Source of the DNA: Armatimonadota bacterium
Lineage (GTDB): Bacteria; Sysuimicrobiota; Sysuimicrobiia; Sysuimicrobiales; Humicultoraceae
Direction: 5' to 3'
NCBI GenBank assembly: GCA_031459715.1
Contig: JAVKIA010000015.1
Location: 1 to 60,698 of the forward strand
Length of the DNA stretch: 60,698 bases
The position numbers and the translations under genes were made by a program. Below the pieces are notes generated by a model. That model was given only the letters and a program-made list of their open reading frames with translations, was not told the origin of the DNA and searched no databases. Of the stretch, positions 30,240-37,965 are shown piece after piece. Each line of letters starts with the position of its first letter. Positions within the stretch are counted from its first letter, which is position 1.

Positions 30240-31307
30240 ATGCCCGCCGCGCGCGCCCAAGCCGCCTCCCCTCCGGACCTGCGCATCGGCACCCGGGCTC
30301 CCCGGATCATGGTGGTGGACGACGAGCCTTCCGTCCTGGAGGTGGTACGCCTGCGCCTGGAGTCCATGGGCGCCACCGTCATCCCCCTCCTGCAGGGCGC
30401 CGACGTCCTCCCCGTGGCCCGCGCCCAGAATCCCGATCTCATCTTGCTGGACATCATGATGCCCGACCTGGACGGCTTCGCGGTAATCCGGGCCCTCAAG
30501 GAAGATGAAGCCACGCGCCAGATCCCGGTGATCTTCATGACGGCGCGGGACGAGCTGGACAGCCGGGTGCAGGGGCTGGACCTGGGAGCGCACGACTACG
30601 TGACCAAACCGTTTAACACCGTCGAGCTGCTGGCCCGCATCCGCGCCGCCCTGCGGGTGAAGGCGCTGCAGGATGAGCTGACCGAGAAGAACAAGATGCT
30701 GCAGCAGCTGGCCACCAGCGACCCCCTCACCGGGCTGCCCAACCGACGCACCTTCGACGAGCAGGTTTTCACGGAGATGGAGCGGGCACGGCGGAACGCC
30801 CAGCCGCTCTCCTGCCTGATCTTCGACATCGATGACTTCAAGGAGATCAACGACATCCACGGGCACCAGGCCGGGGACGAGGTATTGCGGCAAATCGGCC
30901 GGGTACTCACGGGGCGGAAGCGGCGCACCGACCTGGCGGCGCGCTACGGGGGCGAGGAGTTTGTGTGGCTGCTGCCCGGGGCGAACCAGACGGCGGCGGT
31001 AGAGCTGGGCCACTGGCTGCTGCGTACCATCAGTGAGCTGGAAGTGGTGACCACGCAGGTGCCTCTTCGGGTAACCGTCAGCGTCGGCGTCTCCACGTAC
31101 GACCCGGAGGTGCACGGCGACGTCCCCACCGGTGCCCTGCTCCAGCACGCCGATGCCGCGCTGCTGGAGGCGAAACGGGCGGGGAAGGGCCGCGTGGTCT
31201 TCCGGGAGCTGAACGTCCTGCCCGACCCGATGACGGAGGAGCTGGGCGAGCCCGCCGAAGACCAGGCGGGACCCCTTGGCCCCGGCCAGCCCTTCGGAGT
31301 GCTCTGA
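30240..31307 (+). CDS. Response regulator with GGDEF (diguanylate cyclase) output
   Basis: 355 residues. Receiver domain 20-140 with acidic pair DD (27-28), phospho-acceptor D71 in LLDIMMPDLDG, T101 and K123. A short coiled linker leads to a GGDEF domain (155-325): DPLTGLPNRR, FDIDDFKEIND, then RYGGEEF at 235-241. An RxxD (RRTD, 228-231) precedes the active site at the spacing of the product-inhibition I-site. All catalytic residues for c-di-GMP synthesis are present, so an active, feedback-inhibited PleD-like cyclase is likely. It is divergent from the hybrid-less PAS kinase, its probable activator. The stop lies only 5 bases from the convergent tRNA-Leu. Confidence 0.93.
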   Translation: MPAARAQAASPPDLRIGTRAPRIMVVDDEPSVLEVVRLRLESMGATVIPLLQGADVLPVARAQNPDLILLDIMMPDLDGFAVIRALKEDEATRQIPVIFMTARDELDSRVQGLDLGAHDYVTKPFNTVELLARIRAALRVKALQDELTEKNKMLQQLATSDPLTGLPNRRTFDEQVFTEMERARRNAQPLSCLIFDIDDFKEINDIHGHQAGDEVLRQIGRVLTGRKRRTDLAARYGGEEFVWLLPGANQTAAVELGHWLLRTISELEVVTTQVPLRVTVSVGVSTYDPEVHGDVPTGALLQHADAALLEAKRAGKGRVVFRELNVLPDPMTEELGEPAEDQAGPLGPGQPFGVL

Positions 31308-31312
31308 CGCCG

Positions 31313-31401
31313 TGGTGGGCGGGGTGGGGATCGAACCCACACGGCGCGTCTGCGCCAGCGGATTTTAAGTCCGCCTCGTCTGCCTGTTTCGACACCCGCC
31401 C
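31313..31401 (-). tRNA. tRNA-Leu (anticodon TAA)
   Basis: Class II tRNA of 89 nt with acceptor arms GGGCGGG and CCCGCCC. The anticodon stem GCGGA/TCCGC encloses CTTAAAA, giving TAA. A long variable arm (TGGCGCAGACGCGCC) and T arm GGTTCGATCCC follow, with encoded CCA. It lies 35 bases downstream of tRNA-Cys and shares its promoter. Confidence 0.95.
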
Positions 31402-31436
31402 GCCAACCGGCCCAGTGCCACTGATAGAGAAGACGA

Positions 31437-31511
31437 TGGAGGCGGCGCCCGGATTCGAACCGGGGAATCGGGGTTTTGCAGACCCCTGCCTTGCCTCTTG
31501 GCTACGCCGCC
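31437..31511 (-). tRNA. tRNA-Cys (anticodon GCA)
   Basis: Acceptor arms GGCGGCG and CGCCGCC. The anticodon stem GGGGT/ACCCC encloses CTGCAAA, giving GCA. T arm GGTTCGAATCC and encoded CCA. First gene of the tRNA-Cys/tRNA-Leu pair; a promoter lies about 47 bases upstream. Confidence 0.95.
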
Positions 31512-31557
31512 TCGCCTGCACCGGGGCGGTACCGCCAACCGCCCTCCTGGCGAGAAG

Positions 31558-31587
31558 ATGGTACGCCACGGTCTTTTCAGGTGTCAA
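31558..31587 (-). promoter_or_regulatory. Promoter of the tRNA-Cys/tRNA-Leu(TAA) unit
   Basis: The minus strand has TTGACA (complement of 31582-31587), 18 bases, TACCAT (complement of 31558-31563). The -35 is perfect and the -10 matches four of six. Predicted initiation near 31551 leaves a 40-base 5' leader to be removed from tRNA-Cys. Confidence 0.65.
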
Positions 31588-31661
31588 CCAGCGGCTCCGG
31601 CATCCTCCGGCGGCCTGACGCCCACCCGGCCTGGCTACCTGGTCTTCGGCGCGGAGGCCGT

Positions 31662-32255
31662 GTGCGCAAAACAAGCACCTGGCAGGCCCTCCCGCGCACG
31701 GGCCCGAAAAAGTTCACAGTGCGTACCGTCCTGCAGGTCCTGATAGCCATCTTTCTGGGGATCCTGCTTGCCATCGCCATCAGACCTCTGATTGGTCCAC
31801 TGGCACCGCCCCCGGTCCCCGCTCCCATGCCACCACCGCTCCAGGATCTCCCCCCGACGGTCCCTCCTGCGGGGACCCCGGCAGCCACGCAGCCGACCGC
31901 CACCCGGGTCCCCGCTGAAGCGCCACCCGCGGCGGGGGCGACGCCGTCGCAACCCTCTCCGCCGAGCCCCTCGACCGCACCACCCGCTGAGCCGCGGCCT
32001 GCTCGCCGCCGCTTCCCCCCCCAACCGCCGGGGCGCGTGCTGCACATCGTGCAGATCGCCGTCCTCCCCTCACGCGAAGCGGCGGGCCGCCTCAGCGAAC
32101 GGCTGCGGGGGTCGGGCTTTGAGCCCTATCTGGTGCCGGTGGGTGAAGGGTACGCTGTTCGCATTGGCGCCTTCCGCGAGCGCGCCCGCGCCGTCCGCCT
32201 CGCCGGGCTGGCTTCCGCCAGGGGCTTCCCTGCGACCATCATCGAGCACCGCTAA
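31662..32255 (+). CDS. SPOR-domain membrane protein
   Basis: 197 residues from a GTG preceded by GGAGG at 4 bases; upstream in-frame codons run antisense to tRNA-Cys and are not credible. A short basic cytoplasmic start, one membrane helix (about 18-38: VRTVLQVLIAIFLGILLAIA), a long Pro/Ala/Thr-rich extracytoplasmic linker (about 45-120), then a C-terminal SPOR domain (about 125-195) with VLHIVQIAVLPSREAAGRL and YAVRIGAFRERARA. SPOR domains bind glycan strands lacking stem peptides, usually at division septa. An amidase that produces such glycans lies just downstream on the same strand beyond tRNA-Gly. Confidence 0.85.
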   Translation: MRKTSTWQALPRTGPKKFTVRTVLQVLIAIFLGILLAIAIRPLIGPLAPPPVPAPMPPPLQDLPPTVPPAGTPAATQPTATRVPAEAPPAAGATPSQPSPPSPSTAPPAEPRPARRRFPPQPPGRVLHIVQIAVLPSREAAGRLSERLRGSGFEPYLVPVGEGYAVRIGAFRERARAVRLAGLASARGFPATIIEHR

Positions 32256-32262
32256 TGCAGAA

Positions 32263-32284
32263 GCCGCCGGGGGACCCCGGCGGC
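32263..32284. terminator. Hairpin between the convergent SPOR gene and tRNA-Gly, possible bidirectional terminator
   Basis: A perfect 9-bp GC stem (GCCGCCGGG/CCCGGCGGC, loop GGAC) begins 8 bases after the SPOR gene stop and ends 22 bases before the 3' end of the opposing tRNA-Gly. Neither side has a strong U-run; the minus strand has TTCTGCATT. Placement between convergent units supports a terminator role. Confidence 0.5.
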
Positions 32285-32305
32285 GCACCGTAGACGATGG
32301 GTTGC

Positions 32306-32381
32306 TGGAGCGGGAGACGGGACTTGAACCCGCGGCCTTCTCCTTGGCAAGGAGATGCTCTGCCTTCTGAGCTACTCCCGC
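32306..32381 (-). tRNA. tRNA-Gly (anticodon GCC)
   Basis: Acceptor arms GCGGGAG and CTCCCGC. D arm AGCTCAGAAGGCAGAGC. The anticodon stem TCTCC/GGAGA encloses TTGCCAA, giving GCC. T arm GGTTCAAGTCC and encoded CCA. It has its own promoter immediately upstream. Confidence 0.95.
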
Positions 32382-32391
32382 AACTGCTCCG

Positions 32392-32420
32392 ATTATAGCC
32401 CGGGCGCTGGGCGGCAGCAA
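32392..32420 (-). promoter_or_regulatory. Promoter of tRNA-Gly
   Basis: Minus strand: TTGCTG (complement of 32415-32420), 17 bases, TATAAT (complement of 32392-32397). The -10 is perfect and 11 bases from the tRNA 5' end, so transcription would begin a few bases before the mature tRNA. Confidence 0.65.
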
Positions 32421-32493
32421 ATCCCTTCGCGCATCGGTGGTCCCCCAAACGGGTGAAGGAACAGCCGCCGGTGGACTGGAAGGGCTGCACCCC

Positions 32494-33129
32494 GTGGGCA
32501 CCATCTGTCTCGACCCCGGCCACGGCGGGGAGGACCCCGGCGCCGTGCGGGACGGTCTGGCGGAGAAGGAGGTCACCCTGCAGGTGGCGCTGGCGGCGGC
32601 CGCGGCCCTGCAGAAGGCGCACCGGGTGGTGCTGACCCGAGAGAGCGACCGCACCCTCACCCTGGCGGAGCGGCGCCGCGTCGCCGCCCTGGCCGGAGCG
32701 GACCTCTTCGTCTCCGTGCACGTCAACGCGGCGGCGCGCTCCCAGGCGCAGGGGTACGAGGTGCTGGTCCGCCCGGAGCACGATCCGGCCAGCCGGGAAC
32801 TGGCGCTTCTCATCCTGGATGCAGTCGCGGAGCGCTTCCCGGGACGGCGGAACCGCGGCATCAGGACTGCGGCCCTGGCCGTGTTGCGCCAGCCCCGGCC
32901 GAGCTGTCTGGTGGAGGGCTTCTTCCTCTCGAACCCGGAGGAGCGGGCGCTGCTGGCCAGGCCCCAGACCCACGCCGCGCTGGGAGCGGCCATCGCCCGG
33001 GGCTGTGCGGCGTTTGTGCAGGGCGTGGAGGTCACGCCGTGGGGCGGCGGCCCCGCAGCAACAGGTAAAGGAAGAACGGCGCCCCCAGCAGCGCCGTTAC
33101 CACGCCGACCGGAATCTCCCCCGGCGTGA
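32494..33129 (+). CDS. N-acetylmuramoyl-L-alanine amidase (Amidase_3 family)
   Basis: Zinc amidase that removes stem peptides from peptidoglycan. DPGHGG carries the first His ligand, LAEKE the Glu ligand, SVHVNA the second His and CLVEGFFLSN the catalytic Glu. I choose a GTG preceded by GGAAGGG. A GTG at 32437 would add 19 residues but lacks a ribosome binding site. No signal peptide is visible with either start, unlike exported amidases, so it may act inside the cell or be exported in another way. The last ~30 residues (Gly/Pro-rich) are encoded antisense to the end of the FecCD permease gene, a 98-base convergent overlap. Confidence 0.85.
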   Translation: MGTICLDPGHGGEDPGAVRDGLAEKEVTLQVALAAAAALQKAHRVVLTRESDRTLTLAERRRVAALAGADLFVSVHVNAAARSQAQGYEVLVRPEHDPASRELALLILDAVAERFPGRRNRGIRTAALAVLRQPRPSCLVEGFFLSNPEERALLARPQTHAALGAAIARGCAAFVQGVEVTPWGGGPAATGKGRTAPPAAPLPRRPESPPA

Positions 33130-34069
33130 CCACCGTCCGCGCCAGGAGGTCGGCCAGCACCAGGGTGACGGCGCCAGCCAGGGCGGCAGCCGGGAGCAGG
33201 ACGCGGTGGTCGGGACCGACTACCAGGCGCATCAGGTGCGGGGTGACCAGGCCGACGAAGCCGATCAGCCCGCTGGTGGCCACCGCGGCCGCCGCCATCA
33301 GCGAGCCGCAGGCCAGCAGGATGCGCTTCACCCGGGGGACGTCCACGCCCAGCAGCAGCGCCCCCTCCTCCCCCACCTGCAGCACGTTAAGGTCCCGGCC
33401 ATAGAGCCAGGCCACCAGCAGGCCCACCGCTGCATAGGGCGCGGCCATGCCGATGTGGGCCCAGGTGCGCCCGGCGAACCCGCCCATGACCCAGAAGATG
33501 ACCCGCTGCAGGCTCTCCCCCCCGGCCAGCTGCATTAGGGAGATGATGGCGGAGAGGAAGGCGCCGATGGCCACCCCGGCCAGGAGGAGGTCCTCCATGG
33601 GGACATCACTGTTGCGGCGGGCCAGGCGGTAGACGCCGTAGGAGGCGGCCAGCGCCCCCAGGAAAGCGGCGATGGGGACGGTGCCGATGGTCGCAGGCCC
33701 GGCGCCCCCGCCGCGCACGATGGTCATGGTGGCGCCCAGGGCCGCGCCGGCGGAGACCCCGATAATATAGGGGTCGGCCAGCGGATTGCGGAACAGCCCC
33801 TGGAACACCGTGCCCGCGCCAGCCAGGCTCATCCCCACCACGCCAGCCAGGATCACGCGGGGCAGGCGCAGGACCAGGATGATGGCCGCGGTCTCAGGGG
33901 GCCAGGTCACCGCCACGGGGACGCCAGCCGCCCGCAGGAGTACCGCCCCTGCGGTGCGCGGGTCGACGGCCACCGACCCCACGGCTACCCCGGCCACAGC
34001 GGAGAACCCAAGCAGCCCCGTCAGGATCACCAGCACGGGAAGCGGCCGAGCCCGCCGCCGTGCGATCAC
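33032..34069 (-). CDS. FecCD-family (BtuC-type) ABC transporter permease
   Basis: 345 residues with eight to ten hydrophobic segments. LRLPRVILAGVVGMSLAGAG near residue 68 and FRNPLADPYIIGVSAGAALGA are signatures of iron-siderophore/B12 importer permeases, and GFVGLVTPHLMR is a second conserved loop. The C-terminus GAPFFLYLLLRGRR matches the family. It starts with a GTG overlapping the ATPase stop (GTGA). The neighbouring ATPase is of a different ABC subfamily, and no binding-protein gene is in the window. The substrate is unknown. Confidence 0.92.
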   Translation of the reverse strand: MIARRRARPLPVLVILTGLLGFSAVAGVAVGSVAVDPRTAGAVLLRAAGVPVAVTWPPETAAIILVLRLPRVILAGVVGMSLAGAGTVFQGLFRNPLADPYIIGVSAGAALGATMTIVRGGGAGPATIGTVPIAAFLGALAASYGVYRLARRNSDVPMEDLLLAGVAIGAFLSAIISLMQLAGGESLQRVIFWVMGGFAGRTWAHIGMAAPYAAVGLLVAWLYGRDLNVLQVGEEGALLLGVDVPRVKRILLACGSLMAAAAVATSGLIGFVGLVTPHLMRLVVGPDHRVLLPAAALAGAVTLVLADLLARTVVTPGEIPVGVVTALLGAPFFLYLLLRGRRPTA

Positions 34070-34860
34070 GGCTGCCGCCGGGTCAGCGCGAAGAAGACGT
34101 CCTCAAGGGTAACCGGCCGCCCTTCCGTTCCGTCCACCGCAGCCTTCAGACGCCCGGGGGCGTCGATGGCGATGAGCCGACCCCGGTCGATGACGGCCAC
34201 GCGGTCACATAGCCGTTCCGCCTCCGCCATGTCATGGGTGGCCAGCAAGACCGTCTTCCCCTCGCGGCTTTGGGAGAGGATCAGATCGCGCACCAGGCGC
34301 GCCCCGTGCGGGTCCAGGCCTACCGTGGGCTCGTCCAGCAGAAGGACGGAGGGGTCGTGCAGCATGGTCCGCGCCAGGGCCAGGCGCGCACACATCCCCG
34401 AGCTGTAGCGGCCCGCCAGGTCGTCGGCGCGCTCCGCCAGGCCCACCAGGTCCAGCAGAGCGGCAGCGCGCGCCCTGGCCTCCGCCCTGGGGAGGCCATA
34501 GAGCTCGGCAAAGTACAGCAGGTTCTCCCGCCCGGTAAGGCGGCGGTAGACGGCGCGGTCGCCCGCCAGCAGGACCCCGATCCGCCGCCGCACCGCCTGC
34601 GGCTGCAGCCGCACGTCGAATCCCTCCACCAGGGCGGTGCCCTCTGTGGGCGCCAGGAGGGTGCTCAACACGAGGATGGTGGTGGTCTTGCCGGCGCCAT
34701 TGGGCCCGAGCAACCCCAGGCGCTCCCCCCGAGCCACATCCAGGGTAGCCCGGTCGACGGCCACCACCTGGGAGGCGGCCGCCCCGTCCCGCCTGCGGGC
34801 GGGAAAGCACTTGGTCAGACCGCGCAGGGCAACGGCCGGTCCGGGATGTGTCGGCGTCAC
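34066..34860 (-). CDS. ABC transporter ATP-binding protein, ABC-2/CcmA type
   Basis: 264 residues. Walker A GPNGAGKTT (about 52-60), signature YSSGMCARLALAR (a variant of the YSSGMKQR form), Walker [13 protein letters not shown] and the H-loop THD. GENLLYFAELYGL and the overall pattern are those of ABC-2 (drug/polysaccharide exporter, NatA/CcmA-like) ATPases rather than FecE/BtuD, although the adjacent gene is a FecCD permease. The GTG start overlaps the uvrC stop (GTGA), so it is coupled to uvrC upstream and to the permease downstream. Confidence 0.92.
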   Translation of the reverse strand: MTPTHPGPAVALRGLTKCFPARRRDGAAASQVVAVDRATLDVARGERLGLLGPNGAGKTTTILVLSTLLAPTEGTALVEGFDVRLQPQAVRRRIGVLLAGDRAVYRRLTGRENLLYFAELYGLPRAEARARAAALLDLVGLAERADDLAGRYSSGMCARLALARTMLHDPSVLLLDEPTVGLDPHGARLVRDLILSQSREGKTVLLATHDMAEAERLCDRVAVIDRGRLIAIDAPGRLKAAVDGTEGRPVTLEDVFFALTRRQP

Positions 34861-36740
34861 CGCAGCGCCTCGTCCCGGACGCGCACATCCGGGTGCGCCT
34901 GGAGATAGGCGGCGACCCGCGAGGCCATCTTGGGGCCGATCACCGCCGCAATCTCCTCCAGCGAGGCCTGGCGGACGCGGCGCACCGAGCCGAAGTGGCG
35001 GATGAGGTCGCGCTTGCGCTTTTCGCCTATGCCGGGAATCTCATCGAGCAGGGAGAAGACCACCCGCCGCTCCCGCAGCTTCTGGTGGTAGGCTCGGGCG
35101 AAACGATGCGCCTCGTCGCGCACGCGCTGAAGCAGACGCAGCGCCTGGCTGTCGCGGGGCAACACCAGGGGCTCGGGACGGTCCGGGGTGAAGACCAGCT
35201 CCTGCTGCTTGGCCAGGCCGATGGCCGGGATGGTCTGGTTGAACTCAAAAAGCACCTCGCAGGCGGCATTCAACTGCCCTCGCCCGCCGTCGATCACCAG
35301 GAGGTCGGGCAGCACCGACCACTTGGGCCGCAGCGGCTCGTCCCGATCCAGCCGTTCCTGCTCCTGGCGCGCCTGGGCAAACCGCCTCCGCAGCATCTCC
35401 CCCAGCATGGCGTAGTCGTTAGGCCCCCGGGTCCACTTCATACGGAAGCGGCGGTAGTCGCTCTTCTTCGGCCGACCGCCTTCGAAGGTGATGAGCGAGC
35501 CCACCGCTTCCCCCGCCTGGAAGTTGCTGACGTCGTAGGCCTCGATGCGGAAGGGCATGGTCTCCAGACGGAGCAGCTCCTGCAGTTCCTTCAGGGCCAC
35601 TCCTTCCGGCCCGCCCACGCCGCGGGCGCGCTCCTGGTGCAGGAAGAGCGCGGCGTTCTCCGCAGCCAGCTCCACCAGCCTGCGCCGGTCGCCCCGCTGC
35701 GGCACCTCCACGCTCACCGGCCCGCCGCGGCGCCGCGCCAGCCACTGCGTCAGTACCTCCTGATCTTCCACCGGATCCTGCAGCAGGATCTCCCGCGGCA
35801 GGCTGGGCGCGTCCTCGTAGTACTGCTTGAGGAACTGGGAGAGGATCTGCCCCCGGGCCAGGCCCTGGGTGCCGCTCAGCAGGAAGTGCTCCTGGCCTTG
35901 CACGCGCCCGCCGCGGATGAAGAACATCTGGACGCAAGCCGCGTCCCCGGATTGAGCCACCGCGGCCACGTCGCGGTCCTCCAGGCCGGCGGAGGCGATG
36001 CGCTGCCGGGCGTAGACCGCCTCCATAGCCTGGATCTGGTCGCGGAGCTGCGCCGCCCGCTCGAACTCCCTCCGGTCCGCCGCCTCCTGCATCTGCTGCC
36101 GCAGCTCCTGCAGCAGGTCTTGCTGCTTGCCCTCCAGGAAGGCGGCCGCCTGGTGCACCTGGGAGGCGTACTCCTCGGGCCCTGCCCCCCAGGCGACACA
36201 TGGCGCCGTGCACTGGCCGATGTAGTAGTCGAGGCAGGGACGGGGAAGCGACCGGGTGATCTCGATGGTGCAGGTGCGCAGCTTGAACAGCCTGCGGATG
36301 GTGCGGATGGTCCGTCCCACCAGCTTGGGCTCATGGTAGGGGTAGGGACCGAAGTAGCGACCGCCGTCGCGCACCACCCGCCGGGTCATGATGATGCGGG
36401 GGAAGGGCTCATTGGTCAGCTTGATATAGGGATACGCCTTGTCGTCGGCCATGCGCACGTTGTAGGGGGGGCGGTGGCGCTTGATGAGGCTGACCTCAAG
36501 GATCAGCGCCTCCACCTCGTTATCGGTGGCCACGTAGTCGATGTCGGCGATGCGGGAGACCAGGTGCTCCAGTCGCGGGCTGAGACGGGAGGCGCTGTCC
36601 TGAAAATACTGTCGCACGCGGCTGCGCAGGGACGCCGCCTTCCCCACATAGAGGACACGGCCCAGGGCGTCCTTCAGCAGGTAGACCCCGGGCTGCGCCG
36701 GCAGCAGCCTCAGCTTTTCGGCGATGGCGGAGGACTCCAC
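34857..36740 (-). CDS. uvrC: Excinuclease ABC subunit C
   Basis: 627 residues. N-terminal GIY-YIG nuclease (GVYLLKDALGRVLYVGKA, about 18-36), a UVR domain that contacts UvrB near 200-240, the RNase-H-like 5'-incision nuclease region (DVSNFQAGEAVGSLI onward, about 405-545) and a C-terminal helix-hairpin-helix (IPGIGEKRKRDLIRHFG). It makes both incisions in nucleotide excision repair. It follows the aminotransferase gene by 12 bases and shares a GTGA overlap with the ABC ATPase, so it sits inside a transcription unit of mixed function. Confidence 0.97.
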   Translation of the reverse strand: MESSAIAEKLRLLPAQPGVYLLKDALGRVLYVGKAASLRSRVRQYFQDSASRLSPRLEHLVSRIADIDYVATDNEVEALILEVSLIKRHRPPYNVRMADDKAYPYIKLTNEPFPRIIMTRRVVRDGGRYFGPYPYHEPKLVGRTIRTIRRLFKLRTCTIEITRSLPRPCLDYYIGQCTAPCVAWGAGPEEYASQVHQAAAFLEGKQQDLLQELRQQMQEAADRREFERAAQLRDQIQAMEAVYARQRIASAGLEDRDVAAVAQSGDAACVQMFFIRGGRVQGQEHFLLSGTQGLARGQILSQFLKQYYEDAPSLPREILLQDPVEDQEVLTQWLARRRGGPVSVEVPQRGDRRRLVELAAENAALFLHQERARGVGGPEGVALKELQELLRLETMPFRIEAYDVSNFQAGEAVGSLITFEGGRPKKSDYRRFRMKWTRGPNDYAMLGEMLRRRFAQARQEQERLDRDEPLRPKWSVLPDLLVIDGGRGQLNAACEVLFEFNQTIPAIGLAKQQELVFTPDRPEPLVLPRDSQALRLLQRVRDEAHRFARAYHQKLRERRVVFSLLDEIPGIGEKRKRDLIRHFGSVRRVRQASLEEIAAVIGPKMASRVAAYLQAHPDVRVRDEALR

Positions 36741-36752
36741 GCCCTGATGATA

Positions 36753-37865
36753 TCAGTATGCGGCCAGCAGCGCGCCGATACGGCGCAGGCCCTCGGTGAG
36801 TACGTGGGCGTCCATCCCGTAGCCGACGCGGATAAACCCGTCCAGGCCGAAGTGGTCCCCCGGCACCACCAGAACGTCCTGCTCGGTGCGCAGGCGCTCG
36901 GCCAGCGCGGTGGAGTTGACCGGCGCGCGGTAGCGGAGCATGGCGATGGCGCCGGCCTCCGGGGGCGTCCATCCCACGCGTCCCTCCTGCTCGGCCACCC
37001 AGGCTGAGAGCAGCCCCAGGTTGGACTGAAGCGTCAGCCGGGTCCGTTGAGCCAGCCGGGAATGGACGCGCGGGGAGAGGGCCACGCGGGCCAGCATGTC
37101 GCTTAGGTAGGCCGGGCCGATGGTGGTGTAGTCGTGTCGCGCCCAAAGGTCGGCGATGACCTCCCGCGGTCCGGTGATCCAGCCGATGCGCAGGCCGGGG
37201 AGGCCGTAGGCCTTGGAGAGGCCGCAGGTCACCAGCACCCTCTCATACCGCCCCCAGAAGGTGGGGGTGAGGGGGCCGACCACCTCGGCTCCGCGGTAGA
37301 CCTCGTCGGCGACGATCCAGGCCCCCACCCGGGCGGCGGCCCCCACCACTGCGTCCATCTCCCCGACGGTGAGGACGGCGCCGCTGGGGTTGTTGGGGTT
37401 GCACACCACGATCGCCTTGGTCCGGGGGCCGACCGCCGCCTCCAGCGCGGAAAGGTCAGGCCGCCACCCCCGGTTCGCCTGCAGCCAGCAAGCCTGCACC
37501 TGCCCGCCGAAACCGCGCACCAACCCGGGGATCTGCATGTAGTTGGGCAACAGCAGGACGACCTCGTCTCCCGGCTGGACCAGCCACCAGGTCGCCAGGA
37601 AGTTGGCCTCGGCCGTCCCGCTGGTCACCAGGACGTGCTCGGCGGTGGCGCCGGGGTAGAGGGCAGCGATGGCCTGGCGCAGTTCCGGGCTGCCCCGCGT
37701 GTGCCCGTAGCCCAGAGGCTGCCGGGCCAGCACTTCCCGCACCCAGGAGTGGTCCACCAGCGAGGCCAGGGTGACCGGCATGACCCCGCTCTCGCTGAGG
37801 TTGTAGGCCACCTCCGTCTCATAGGTGGACTGCCAGCGCTCCATGGCGAAGGGTTCAAGGGGCAT
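36753..37865 (-). CDS. Class I/II PLP-dependent aminotransferase
   Basis: 370-residue fold-type I aminotransferase. YGHTRGSPELRQAIA, CNPNNPSGAVLT, ADEVYRG and the PLP lysine motif GLSKAYGLPGLRIGW are visible. The N-terminus with MERWQSTYETEVAYNLSESG resembles a subgroup related to capreomycidine-synthase-like and aspartate aminotransferases. The substrate cannot be assigned from sequence. It lies between uvrA and uvrC on the same strand without obvious functional link. Confidence 0.88.
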   Translation of the reverse strand: MPLEPFAMERWQSTYETEVAYNLSESGVMPVTLASLVDHSWVREVLARQPLGYGHTRGSPELRQAIAALYPGATAEHVLVTSGTAEANFLATWWLVQPGDEVVLLLPNYMQIPGLVRGFGGQVQACWLQANRGWRPDLSALEAAVGPRTKAIVVCNPNNPSGAVLTVGEMDAVVGAAARVGAWIVADEVYRGAEVVGPLTPTFWGRYERVLVTCGLSKAYGLPGLRIGWITGPREVIADLWARHDYTTIGPAYLSDMLARVALSPRVHSRLAQRTRLTLQSNLGLLSAWVAEQEGRVGWTPPEAGAIAMLRYRAPVNSTALAERLRTEQDVLVVPGDHFGLDGFIRVGYGMDAHVLTEGLRRIGALLAAY

Positions 37866-37965
37866 CTGCTACCGCTCCCTCCCTCACCCGTAAGGGTGTC
37901 CGGGAACTCTCGCCCACGTGCGGCCGGGGACCCCGGCGTGTCGCGGCGCGAAGTTCCGGGGTGGA

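Noticed and set aside
30134-30538. N-terminal extension of the histidine kinase by 135 residues
   Set aside because: It would overlap the receiver-GGDEF gene in antisense and include the promoter element. The encoded residues are Arg/Ser-rich and without domain.
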